64,000 nt of DNA from Aromatoleum anaerobium (GTDB lineage: Bacteria; Pseudomonadota; Gammaproteobacteria; Burkholderiales; Rhodocyclaceae): positions 38,618-102,617 of the forward strand of contig NZ_WTVG02000032.1 in assembly GCF_012910705.2 (NCBI RefSeq), in the 5' to 3' direction. Below the pieces are notes generated by a model that was not told the origin of the DNA, did no database searches, and saw only the letters and a list, made by a program, of their open reading frames with translations. How positions within the stretch are numbered: position 1 is the first letter of the stretch; each line of letters opens with the position of its first letter. The position numbers and the translations under genes are program-made. Positions 7,743 to 15,420 of this stretch are shown here, in pieces.

Positions 7743-9635
7743 ATGACGACGTACAAGGAATTTCATCGCCGTTCCATCGACAGCCGTGACGAATTCTGGG
7801 CGGAGGAGGCCCAGCTCATCGACTGGAACAAGCCCGCCGGCCAGGTCTGCGATTTTTCGCAGCCACCGTTCGTGAAGTGGTTCAAGGGAGGCGAGACGAA
7901 CCTCTGCTACAACGCCGTGGATCGCCACGCCGCCGTGCGCCCCGACGACCGGGCGCTGGTGTATATCTCGACCGAGACCGACGAGGAGAAGGTGTACTCG
8001 TTTGCGCAGTTGCAGCGCGAGGTGGAGCGCATGGCCGCGATCTACCAGGAGCTTGGCGTCGGGAAGGGCGACCGCGTGCTGATCTACATGCCGATGATCG
8101 CCGAAGCGGCATTCGCGATGCTCGCCTGCGCGCGCATCGGCGCGATCCACTCGGTGGTGTTCGGCGGCTTTGCGGCGGGTTCGCTCGCGACCCGCATCGA
8201 CGACGCGAAGCCGGTGCTGATGGTGAGTTCGGACGCTGGCATGCGCAACGGCAAGCCGGTGCCATACAAGCATCTCGTGGACGAAGCGTGCAAGATCGCG
8301 GAATTTCCGCCGCAGAAAGTCCTGATCGTGGACCGCGGGCTCGACAAGGGCTTCTCCAAAGTCGAAGGCCGCGACGTCGATTACGCCGAGCTGCGCGCGA
8401 AGCACCTTGACGCGAAGGTGCCCGTGACCTGGCTCGAATCGTCCGAGCCGAGCTACATCCTGTACACGTCCGGCACCACCGGCAAGCCCAAAGGCGTGCA
8501 GCGCGACACCGGCGGCTACGCGGTCGCGCTCGCGTCGTCGATGAAGCACATCTTCACCGGCTTCGCCGGCGAGACGATGTTCGCGACCTCCGACATCGGC
8601 TGGGTCGTCGGCCACAGCTACATCATCTACGGGCCGCTGCTCGCCGGCATGGCGACGATCATGTATGAAGGCACGCCGCTGCGCCCGGACGCCGGGATCT
8701 GGTGGCAGATCGTCGAGAAATACAAGGTCAACGTGATGTTCTCGGCCCCCACCGCGGTGCGCGTGCTGAAGAAGCAGGACCCGGCTTTCCTGAAGAAATA
8801 CGACCTGTCGTCGCTGAAGCATCTTTTCCTCGCCGGCGAGCCGCTCGACGAGACGACGCACAAGTGGATCATGGACGAGCTCGGCATCCCGGTCATCGAC
8901 AACTACTGGCAGACCGAAACCGGCTGGCCGATGCTCTCCGCGGTGCGCGGCATCGAGGAGACGCCGATCAAGTACGGCTCGCCGAGCTTCCCCGTGTATG
9001 GCTACGACCTGCGCATCTTCCGCGAGGACGGCAGTGAATGCGGTGCCAACGAGAAAGGCATCGTCGGCGTCGTGCCGCCGTTGCCGCCGGGCTGCCTGTC
9101 GACGGTGTGGGGCCAGGACGAGCGTTTCGTCAGCACGTATTTCACGCTGTTCAAGGATCCGGTCATCTTCTCGTCGTCCGACTGGGGCATCAAGGACCAA
9201 GACGGTTACCACACGATCCTCGGCCGCATGGACGACGTCATCAACGTCGCCGGTCACCGTCTCGGCACGCGCGAGATCGAGGAGGCGATCCAGGCGAACG
9301 CGGCGATCGCCGAAGTGGCCGTCGTCGGTGTCGCCGATTCCCTGAAAGGGCAGATGCCGATGGCTTTCGCGGTGGTCAAGGACGCGTCGCGCGTCGATAC
9401 CGCCGAGAAACGCGCCGAACTCGAGAAGGACGTCATGAAGACCGTCGACACCCTGCTCGGTGCGATCGCGCGTCCCGGCCGTGTGCATTTCATCTCCGGG
9501 CTGCCGAAGACGCGCTCGGGCAAGATGCTGCGCCGCTCGATCCAGGCGCTGGCGGAGGGACGCGATCCCGGTGACCTGACGACGATCGACGATCCGGGCA
9601 CGCTGGAGCAGATCCGCAACGCGCTCGCGGGCTGA
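7743..9635 (+). CDS. prpE: Propionate--CoA ligase PrpE
   Basis: 630 residues (E. coli PrpE 628), starting MTTYKEFHRRSI. I prefer ATG 7743 over ATG 7737 because the GGGAGAGG site at 7728-7735 is correctly spaced only for 7743. It is an acetyl-CoA-synthetase-like ANL enzyme: P-loop YTSGTTGKPKG near residue 240, DNYWQTETGWP near 385, adenylation motif YHTILGRMDDVINVAGHRLG near 490, and the C-terminal lysine loop KTRSGKMLRR near 590, whose Lys is catalytic and a known acetylation target in the family. It activates propionate to propionyl-CoA with ATP. A relatively AT-rich stretch at 7620-7660 upstream may hold its promoter. Confidence 0.93.
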   Translation: MTTYKEFHRRSIDSRDEFWAEEAQLIDWNKPAGQVCDFSQPPFVKWFKGGETNLCYNAVDRHAAVRPDDRALVYISTETDEEKVYSFAQLQREVERMAAIYQELGVGKGDRVLIYMPMIAEAAFAMLACARIGAIHSVVFGGFAAGSLATRIDDAKPVLMVSSDAGMRNGKPVPYKHLVDEACKIAEFPPQKVLIVDRGLDKGFSKVEGRDVDYAELRAKHLDAKVPVTWLESSEPSYILYTSGTTGKPKGVQRDTGGYAVALASSMKHIFTGFAGETMFATSDIGWVVGHSYIIYGPLLAGMATIMYEGTPLRPDAGIWWQIVEKYKVNVMFSAPTAVRVLKKQDPAFLKKYDLSSLKHLFLAGEPLDETTHKWIMDELGIPVIDNYWQTETGWPMLSAVRGIEETPIKYGSPSFPVYGYDLRIFREDGSECGANEKGIVGVVPPLPPGCLSTVWGQDERFVSTYFTLFKDPVIFSSSDWGIKDQDGYHTILGRMDDVINVAGHRLGTREIEEAIQANAAIAEVAVVGVADSLKGQMPMAFAVVKDASRVDTAEKRAELEKDVMKTVDTLLGAIARPGRVHFISGLPKTRSGKMLRRSIQALAEGRDPGDLTTIDDPGTLEQIRNALAG

Positions 9636-9716
9636 CCGCCGATCGTCTCACGGTGACAAGAAACCGCGCCCGGCTGGTCCGGGCCGGTAACGTCGAGCGT
9701 TGCTGGTTCGACCAAA

Positions 9717-9754
9717 GGCCGCGTCCGACGAGGGCTTGCGGCCTGAGGATTTTT
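9717..9754 (+). terminator. Possible prpE terminator
   Basis: GGCCGC (9717-9722) pairs with GCGGCC (9738-9743) over a 15-nt loop; a T-run follows at 9750-9754 after a short spacer. An additional 6-bp hairpin lies at 9668-9684. The long loop makes this a moderate candidate. Confidence 0.4.
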
Positions 9755-9772
9755 CGTCGGCCGGAAAACTGC

Positions 9773-9862
9773 TCAAAGCACAGCCCGCCCTGTGAAATCC
9801 GGCGGGTTGTGCTTCGCGATGTAGATGCTGATGTTCGTGTCGAGCAGATAGCGGACCGACAT
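9773..9862 (-). pseudogene. VapC toxin stump (first 29 codons)
   Basis: Directly after the vapB stop (TGA then ATG, no gap) the reverse strand reads MSVRYLLDTNISIYIAKHNP and stops at codon 30. RYLLDTNISIYI is the classic start of a PIN-domain VapC, with the first catalytic Asp. The family is normally about 130 residues, so the other three acidic residues are gone and the product cannot be an active RNase. No continuing PIN sequence is visible downstream in other frames. Confidence 0.75.
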
Positions 9863-10093
9863 TCAGAGCGCCTCCCGCTCCTGCGGCGGGACGTCTTTGC
9901 GCCCTTCGGACATGAAGTCGACGGGGAGCTCGATCAGCGCATCGAAGATCGCGGCCGCATTGCCCGGCAGTTCGCGCAGCACGATTTCATTGCCGCGGCG
10001 GAAGATTTCAACCCGGTCCGTGTCGAGCCGAAACTCCTTCGGCAGGCGGACCGCCTGGCTGTTGCCGGAGTGGAAGACGCGGGCGTAAGCCAT
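9863..10093 (-). CDS. vapB: VapB/VagC-type antitoxin (AbrB-like DNA-binding)
   Basis: 76 residues from ATG 10091-10093, with GAGGAG upstream. The N-terminus MAYARVFHSGNSQAVRLPKE is the swapped-hairpin AbrB/SpoVT DNA-binding domain of VapB (VagC) antitoxins; the middle reads DRVEIFRRGNEIVLRE. The acidic C-terminus normally wraps around the toxin. The partner toxin next to it is truncated to 29 codons, so this is an orphan antitoxin that may still repress its own promoter or neutralise a VapC encoded elsewhere. Confidence 0.85.
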   Translation of the reverse strand: MAYARVFHSGNSQAVRLPKEFRLDTDRVEIFRRGNEIVLRELPGNAAAIFDALIELPVDFMSEGRKDVPPQEREAL

Positions 10094-10111
10094 GATGCGC
10101 TCCTCGAATAA

Positions 10112-10135
10112 ATACATACAAAAAGTATATACATT
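10112..10135 (-). promoter_or_regulatory. AT-rich dyad upstream of vapB
   Basis: A TATATAC/GTATGTAT imperfect dyad around a TTTTT centre lies just upstream of the vapB ribosome-binding site in an otherwise GC-rich area. Position and symmetry fit the autoregulatory VapB operator overlapping the promoter. Confidence 0.5.
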
Positions 10136-10137
10136 GC

Positions 10138-10392
10138 AGCCGTCGTGCCGGGCTATCACGCCCGCCCGGTGCTCTCGCCGCGCGTGACGCCGCCGCGCAC
10201 TTCGTGCTCGGCTACTACGACTGTGTCGCGCACCACATCGTCCACGTCGACCTGCGCGACGTCTCGTTCGACCCGGAAAACCGCAGGATGCTCAAATTCG
10301 TCGACGAGGACGGAGTTGTTCGCAGCATGCCGCTGCACCGGATCAAGGAGGTGTTCCGCAGCGATATGCGGATCTGGCACCGCGAGCATTGA
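10138..10392 (+). pseudogene. DUF504 (MJ1316-like) protein fragment
   Basis: The frame ending at TGA 10390-10392 reads HFVLGYYDCVAHHIVHVDLR and later VVRSMPLHRIKEVFR, which match the body and C-terminus of the roughly 80-residue DUF504 family (RNA-repair-associated domain). The usual N-terminal MxPIxxLLNRIRWD is missing: upstream there is only SRRAGLSRPPGALAARDAAA with no ATG and no ribosome-binding site, and the frame runs straight into the vapB control region. An internal GTG at 10204 could start a 62-residue peptide. I read it as a 5'-truncated remnant. Confidence 0.6.
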
Positions 10393-11031
10393 AAGAGGTG
10401 GGCGCGGCCGGCGCGTCGGAAAGTTCCGCCCCCCGGCGTCGTCCGGCTGCAAGTGCCGACTGCCGGTTCGGTCGGCGTCATATTGCGCGGACTGCCGTCT
10501 ACCGCTTTGTTCGGCCAGCGCCACCGAGCCGAGCAGCAAACTCGTCGGGATGAACGGAAAACGGGCGTGGTGACCTCCTTTCGCAAAATCGGCCGCGCTC
10601 ATCGGACTTTCCACATGCTCCTCGCCCTTGCGGCGACGGCAGGTGCGGCTGACCGCAAGCCGCGAGATCTTCCCGATGCGGTCGCGCGGCAGCTTGGCGG
10701 GGTCGATGATCGAACGATCGAGTGCGGCGGCGTAACTGCGCTCGAACGGCAGGGGAGCCTCCGGCTCGCCGGGTTTTGCGAGGACGATGCGTGTGCAGCC
10801 GACGGGGGCGTGCGGGTGATCGACGGTGCGCAGCAGACCATGAACACTATGCGCATCGTAATCGTCGATTCCGCGCCGATCGGGCGGTTCCGGCTCGAAC
10901 TTCAGATCTTCGCAATAGACCTCGTGACGGATGCGGAACACGTCGGCGCGCGACGCGTCGTCGAGGGCGGCAGTCATGCGGAAATACTTGCTGAAGCCGG
11001 TACCGAGGTTGAGGCGGTCCGAGATCTGCAT
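10156..11031 (-). pseudogene. Broken PEP-CTERM/exosortase-associated acyltransferase
   Basis: From ATG 11029-11031 the frame matches the N-acyl amino-acid synthase-like (GNAT-type) acyltransferase that accompanies exosortase systems: LGTGFSKYFRM, RIRHEVYCEDLKFEPE, YDAHSVHGLLR, VGCTRIVL, ISRLAVSRTCRRRKGEE, and FPFIPTSLLLGSVALAEQSGR ending near 10505. Beyond that, remnants appear in shifted frames (TEP, then RHLQ) and the open frame runs antisense through the DUF504 fragment into unrelated Arg/Pro-rich sequence. The C-terminal third is therefore lost or frameshifted. It lies divergently from the PEP-CTERM gene at 11440. Confidence 0.65.
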
Positions 11032-11360
11032 TGTATTCGACCCCCTACGCTATGGTCCGCGTCCCTCGCAGTCGGGCATCGCGCCTGCGGACCGGCGATG
11101 CGGCTCGCCGGAAGTCGAGGTGCTGACCGGCGTCGTTCGCGACCGCAAGGGCGTCCCGGGCGAAACGCCGTCCATGATAGCCGATCGCATGACTGGTCTG
11201 TGCCGGCGCGCGCATGAGTACAGCATTTGATAATGACGATGCCGATTTTTGTGCTGCCGTCGGCTCCCGCTTGGCGACGAGTGTCGAAATATTTTACACC
11301 TGCGGGTAAGGACTCGCTCTCAGAGTCGACAGAGCTATGATTATTAAAGAGTTTCTATTC
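11032..11360. other. Intergenic region between acyltransferase remnant and PEP-CTERM gene
   Basis: About 330 bp with no convincing reading frame. The right half turns AT-rich (11220-11360) compared with its surroundings. It contains a small dyad, TGT-N11-ACA, at about 11283-11299, upstream of the sigma-54-type promoter, where an enhancer-binding activator could sit. Confidence 0.4.
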
Positions 11361-11375
11361 AGGCACGACGGTTGC
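11361..11375 (+). promoter_or_regulatory. Sigma-54 (-24/-12) type promoter for the PEP-CTERM gene
   Basis: AGGCACGACGGTTGC fits TGGCACG-N4-TTGC except for the first base. The GG (11362-11363) and GC (11374-11375) are 12 bp apart, as RpoN requires. Transcription would start near 11387, about 53 nt before the ATG. PEP-CTERM genes are known to be controlled by the PrsK/PrsR pair with RpoN, so both position and sequence fit. Confidence 0.65.
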
Positions 11376-11439
11376 GTTAGTATTTCTAGGCTCGGCGAGC
11401 CCCTTAGGAACCTTATGAACCTTATTGGGAGAAACTGAA

Positions 11440-12363
11440 ATGCTTGCACGTAATGCGATTGCCAAAGGCCTAATGGGGGCCGCGATGATGATGGGCTTGA
11501 CTGCTTCTGCCTATGCGGTGCCGTGGATGAGCGGCGCCAACGTGATCGAGGACGACAGCAACGAATATATTTTCCGCCCTAACGCCGCTGGGGGCTACGA
11601 CCAGGTGGCGGCCGGTGACCTCGCGGTGGACGACATTGTGGTTCAGGCGCTTGACTTTCCAAGAATCAATGGCGTTAACATCGACTCCCTCGGTGAAGAA
11701 GTCACCGGCGTATCCGTATTCAAGATTGCTGCCATCGGTGGGGTAGCGGTTATTGATCCGGTTGGTCCTGTCCCCCCCTACACGTCAGCCGATTTCACGT
11801 TCAGCACGGCGACTGCTGCGGATTGGTTGGCGTTGACTGGAATCGATATTACGGCTGGGGTCCTGGCTCCCGTGGTCGGGGAGATGTCCCTCCTCTTCCA
11901 GCATGCGGCGAACAACTTGGACGTCGATACGCAAGGCTATGCGACGACCATCGAAGACCTGACCACGGTGGTTGTGGAAACGGGGACGGCGGAAGATGGA
12001 ACCCTGATCATGGCGCTTGCTCTGGGGGGCGGGGGGGACTTCGCGGCGGCGACGGACCTGCCGCTGGATCCGTCGGTCTTCCTGCCGAGTGCTGGCGAGA
12101 CCGCCGGTGTCACGCAGTACGGGACATTCAGCTATCAACTGACGATCGCGTATGACGCCATTCCGGGCATCGATGTCGCTTCTGGAACAAAGCTGACGGG
12201 GACTGGTCAGAATCTGGTTACGGATCGTCCCCTGGTCGCGCCGGTAATCGATGACACCGATGCGAGCTTCAATGCCGTTCCGGAACCTGCCACGCTGTCC
12301 TTGCTGGGCTTGGGGCTTCTCGGTGCCGCGTTTACACGCCGCCGGCAGAGTCGTGTGGCCTAA
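11440..12363 (+). CDS. PEP-CTERM sorting domain protein
   Basis: 307 residues from ATG 11440, with GGGAG 9 nt upstream. An N-terminal signal peptide (about residues 1-27, ending TASAYA) is followed by a low-cysteine, Thr/Ala/Gly/Asp-rich beta-type body. The C-terminus is a textbook PEP-CTERM anchor: VPEPATLSLLGLGLLGAAF followed by TRRRQSRVA, that is the PEP motif, a transmembrane helix and a basic tail. Exosortase cleaves such proteins for surface or exopolysaccharide attachment. No exosortase gene is in the window. The adjacent remnant of the system's acyltransferase supports a former local cluster. The body has no recognised function. Confidence 0.9.
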   Translation: MLARNAIAKGLMGAAMMMGLTASAYAVPWMSGANVIEDDSNEYIFRPNAAGGYDQVAAGDLAVDDIVVQALDFPRINGVNIDSLGEEVTGVSVFKIAAIGGVAVIDPVGPVPPYTSADFTFSTATAADWLALTGIDITAGVLAPVVGEMSLLFQHAANNLDVDTQGYATTIEDLTTVVVETGTAEDGTLIMALALGGGGDFAAATDLPLDPSVFLPSAGETAGVTQYGTFSYQLTIAYDAIPGIDVASGTKLTGTGQNLVTDRPLVAPVIDDTDASFNAVPEPATLSLLGLGLLGAAFTRRRQSRVA

Positions 12364-12440
12364 CGAGGAAGCGCGCACTCGTTTGCTGAAGGAGTTGCGC
12401 GCCTGAAGCACCGAATTGCGTTTGAGCAGCAGAAGGATGG

Positions 12441-12497
12441 GCCGGCCGGGAATGGCCGGCTCATTCATGTATTGACGCCGGCCGGCTGCCGGCCGGC
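12441..12497. terminator. Two GC hairpins between converging genes
   Basis: GCCGGCC/GGCCGGC (12441-12447 with 12454-12460) and a 10-bp stem GCCGGCCGGC with a 1-nt loop (12477-12486 with 12488-12497) separate the PEP-CTERM gene from the reductase gene ending at 12511. Neither has a strong T-run. They probably act as a bidirectional barrier. Confidence 0.5.
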
Positions 12498-12510
12498 GGG
12501 GGCCCGCTGC

Positions 12511-13647
12511 TCAGCGCTGTGGCGGAGGATGTCTTTCAGACAGAAAGCGCTCGATCACTCGCGACAGATAATCCTCCCATTGCGGCAGGCGTGCGCCCGT
12601 ACCCGACAGCCAGGTTAAATACTCCCGGTTGTCGAAACCCTGCTGATCGCCGAGATAGTCCAGATAAATCGGCAGCGTCGAGATTGTGCGCCGACGATCG
12701 GCCGGAGCGAAGCGTGCGGCGGTACGCTGCAGCAGCGAGAATAAGGCGTGGGGCAGCAGCACACCAAAGGGGACGGAGATGCCGTGGCGCGCGAAGGCGT
12801 CCCTGACGAGCTGCCGCAGTGTCTTGAGACGGATCGAATGGTTCGGGCCGGAGCAGAGGTGGTAAATCCGGCCCACGGTGTCCGGGTCGAGGCTGGCCCT
12901 CGCGATAGCGCCGGCAACGGCATCGACCGGAATAATGTCGAGCCGCACCTCACCGAGATCCGGCAGCACGCCATAGGTGCGGCGGCCCGAAAGGAACTCG
13001 CAAATGAAGTAGAAGATCTGAAAGTGGATAATGCGGCCGTCACGGGAATCGCCGATCACCATGCTAGGGCGGTGCACGGTGATTGGCAGATGCTCCTCTT
13101 CGATCGCCGCCCGCACGAGAACTTCCGCTTCCGCCTTGGACTGCTCGTAGGTGTTGTGAAACGCGCGCGGTTCGGCGATCCAGCGTTCGGGCAGTGCGCC
13201 GGGACGTTTGCCGGCGATGCCTACGGTGCTGACGAAATCCACTTTGCGCAAGGTTCCGCTGCGCGCAAGCGTGCGGGCCAGTGACAGAATTTCTTGCGCC
13301 GAACCGACTGCGGAGCGGCGCGCGTGGTCCAGTGTGTCGTTCATGCGCACGCTGGCTGCGCAGTGAATGATGTGCGTGGTGTCGGTACACAGCGTCGCGT
13401 ATTCGCGGTCGCTCAAGCCGAACCGGGGCTGCGACGCATCGCCGCGCAGTGCCGTCAGCCGCGTGCGAGGTTCGGCGTCCGGCGCCAGCTTCCAGAACCG
13501 GCACAACTCTTCCATGCGTTCGGTCAGGTGTTGTTCCGACTTTGCTCGCAGGAGAATCCGCACGCGCGTGCGCGTATCCGCGTAGAGCAGAGGAACGAGG
13601 GCACTGCCGACAGCGCCTGACGCGCCGGTGACGAAATAGGTATTCAT
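12511..13647 (-). CDS. NAD(P)-dependent thioester/acyl reductase-like SDR (Male-sterility family)
   Basis: 378 residues. The N-terminal Rossmann motif TGASGAVGS (7-15) and the Y-x-x-x-K pair Y167/K171 in TYEQSK mark an extended SDR. The surrounding pattern (HIIHCAASVRMN, then STVGIAGKRPG, VHRPSMVIGDSRDG, DIIPVDAVAGAI) is that of thioester-reductase/fatty acyl-CoA reductase domains (NAD_binding_4). Such enzymes reduce an acyl thioester to an aldehyde or alcohol. It overlaps the upstream acyl-CoA ligase gene by 4 bp (ATGA) and is the last gene of a three-gene operon, so the ligase may supply its substrate. The substrate chain is unknown. Confidence 0.75.
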   Translation of the reverse strand: MNTYFVTGASGAVGSALVPLLYADTRTRVRILLRAKSEQHLTERMEELCRFWKLAPDAEPRTRLTALRGDASQPRFGLSDREYATLCTDTTHIIHCAASVRMNDTLDHARRSAVGSAQEILSLARTLARSGTLRKVDFVSTVGIAGKRPGALPERWIAEPRAFHNTYEQSKAEAEVLVRAAIEEEHLPITVHRPSMVIGDSRDGRIIHFQIFYFICEFLSGRRTYGVLPDLGEVRLDIIPVDAVAGAIARASLDPDTVGRIYHLCSGPNHSIRLKTLRQLVRDAFARHGISVPFGVLLPHALFSLLQRTAARFAPADRRRTISTLPIYLDYLGDQQGFDNREYLTWLSGTGARLPQWEDYLSRVIERFLSERHPPPQR

Positions 13648-15419
13648 GTGGCGTTGATCACTCGGGGTCGGGAGGGGGTGGTTGGCGTGCGTGGAGATGC
13701 ACGGTCGTATGCTTCCTCGATCTGCGCGCGAAATCGTTCTTCGATCGGCTTGCGCCGAAGCTTGAGGTTGGCCGTGAGTTCGCCGCCTGCGACCGTGAAC
13801 GCATGCAGGCTGAGAATGATTGCCCCAGGGCGCTGGTAGTCGCTAAAGCCTTCACAGGCGGCAGCGACATCAGCCGAGATGGCCGCGGATGTCGCGGCGG
13901 TGTGAATTTCACCGGCAAGCAGGTGACGGGAGTCGAGCGTGAGAATGGCAACGGGGTAGGGCCGATCCCGTCCGACGATGACCGCATGATCGACGTAGTC
14001 GAGTTGCTTCAGTGCTGCCTCGATCGGTGCTGGAGCGATGCGGCGGCCTGTCGAGGTCTTGAACACTTCGCTCTTGCGTCCCTCGAGCCAGATGTAGCCT
14101 TCGTCGTCGATCCTGGCGTAATCGCCGGTGTGCAGGAATCCGTCGGCGCTGAGCGGCGCCCCGTCGGCTGTTTCGCCGTAGTAGCCCGAAAAAACGCCGG
14201 CGCCGCGGACCAATAGCTCATGGTCGTCCGCAACCCGCAGTTCGTTGCCGGGAAGCGCCTGACCAACGCTTCCGAATCTAAAGCGCTGGGGGGTGTTCAC
14301 GGCGACCGGAATCACGTTCTCGCTGATGCCGTAGGCTTCGAGGACAAGCCAGCCGAGGCCGTGGAAACGCTCCAGCAGCCAGCGCGGCATCGGCGCAGAG
14401 CCGCTGACCATGAACTGCAGTTCGTGCCCCATGACCGATCGCACTCGGCGCAGAAGAGGTGTCGTGAGCGGATGCAGCGCGCGCCACACGAGCGCCGGTC
14501 GTCGGCCTGCGCGGCGCGCTTCGGCAATGCGGCAGCCGACGGTCCATGCTCCGTGGATGAGACCGCGAACCGGCGCAGGCTGCTTCCCGAGCTCGCCGAG
14601 GATTCCGGCATGCAACTTCTCGAAAAAACGAGGGACGCCGAGGAAGAAGGTCGGTTGGATCTGGGGTAGAAGGCGGACAACTTGATCCGGCTTGTCGACG
14701 AAATACGATCTCGCCCCGCAGCTCAACGCGCAGAAGTTGATGATGCGCTGAAAGAGGTTCGACAGGGGCAGCCAACAAGCCAGACGTGAATCCTGTCGCA
14801 GCGAAGGAAAACGCTCAAGAATGGTGTCGCATGCTTGCGCGATCTGCCGATGCGAGTACGCGATACCTTTTGGCTGTCCGGTGCTGCCTGAAGTGAAGAC
14901 GATCGTGGCTATGTCTTCGGGCACGGGAGGAGGCGCCGCGGAACGAGGGCCGCTCTGCGTTTCCAGCAGCTGTCCGAGAGTGTGACCGCGGCCCGCCGAG
15001 GGATGCCGCTCACAGGTGATCGTGATCTCCGGAATTCGCCACAGCTCGCCGAACGTCCGTAGCGTCTCGGAGGTCGAGGTTATCAGGAGGCGCGGCTTGG
15101 TGAGGTCCAGGATATGCCGGACGTTACGCGGTGCATCGTGTGCGTCGATGCCGACAACCACGGCCCCCACCGCAAGCGCCGCGAGCTGGCAATACTCCCA
15201 TTCAGGCGAGGTGGGCAGCGCGATCGCTACCCGATCGCCGGTTTGTAGGCCGAGGTCGGAGAAATGACCGGCGAGGGTGTCGACCCGCCGCGCGAGTTCG
15301 CGCCATGTGATGGGCTGCCATTCGCGCCCGTCGACCTGATGCAGATATGCGAGCTGATCGGGCGATGCCGCCGCTCGAGCCTGCAAGCGCTCCGGCAGTG
15401 TCTGTAACGAAGCATTCAT
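13644..15419 (-). CDS. AMP-dependent acyl-CoA synthetase (long-chain type)
   Basis: 591 residues. It has the full ANL adenylate-forming layout: P-loop IVFTSGSTGQPKG near residue 175, LEAYGISENVIPVAVNTP near 365, GDYARIDDEGYIWLEGRKSEVFKTSTGRRIAP near 450, and a C-terminal ELTANLKLRRKPIEERF. The LKLRR end and the size are typical of FadD15-like long-chain fatty acyl-CoA ligases, which are membrane-associated. The stop is 1 bp from the next start on neither side of doubt: it follows the PP-loop gene by 1 bp and overlaps the reductase by 4 bp, indicating translational coupling. In this context it probably feeds an acyl thioester to the reductase rather than beta-oxidation. Confidence 0.85.
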   Translation of the reverse strand: MNASLQTLPERLQARAAASPDQLAYLHQVDGREWQPITWRELARRVDTLAGHFSDLGLQTGDRVAIALPTSPEWEYCQLAALAVGAVVVGIDAHDAPRNVRHILDLTKPRLLITSTSETLRTFGELWRIPEITITCERHPSAGRGHTLGQLLETQSGPRSAAPPPVPEDIATIVFTSGSTGQPKGIAYSHRQIAQACDTILERFPSLRQDSRLACWLPLSNLFQRIINFCALSCGARSYFVDKPDQVVRLLPQIQPTFFLGVPRFFEKLHAGILGELGKQPAPVRGLIHGAWTVGCRIAEARRAGRRPALVWRALHPLTTPLLRRVRSVMGHELQFMVSGSAPMPRWLLERFHGLGWLVLEAYGISENVIPVAVNTPQRFRFGSVGQALPGNELRVADDHELLVRGAGVFSGYYGETADGAPLSADGFLHTGDYARIDDEGYIWLEGRKSEVFKTSTGRRIAPAPIEAALKQLDYVDHAVIVGRDRPYPVAILTLDSRHLLAGEIHTAATSAAISADVAAACEGFSDYQRPGAIILSLHAFTVAGGELTANLKLRRKPIEERFRAQIEEAYDRASPRTPTTPSRPRVINAT

Positions 15420-15420
15420 T

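Noticed and set aside
7359..9488. 709-codon minus-strand frame over prpE
   Set aside because: Antisense to prpE; His/Arg/Asp-rich without motifs.
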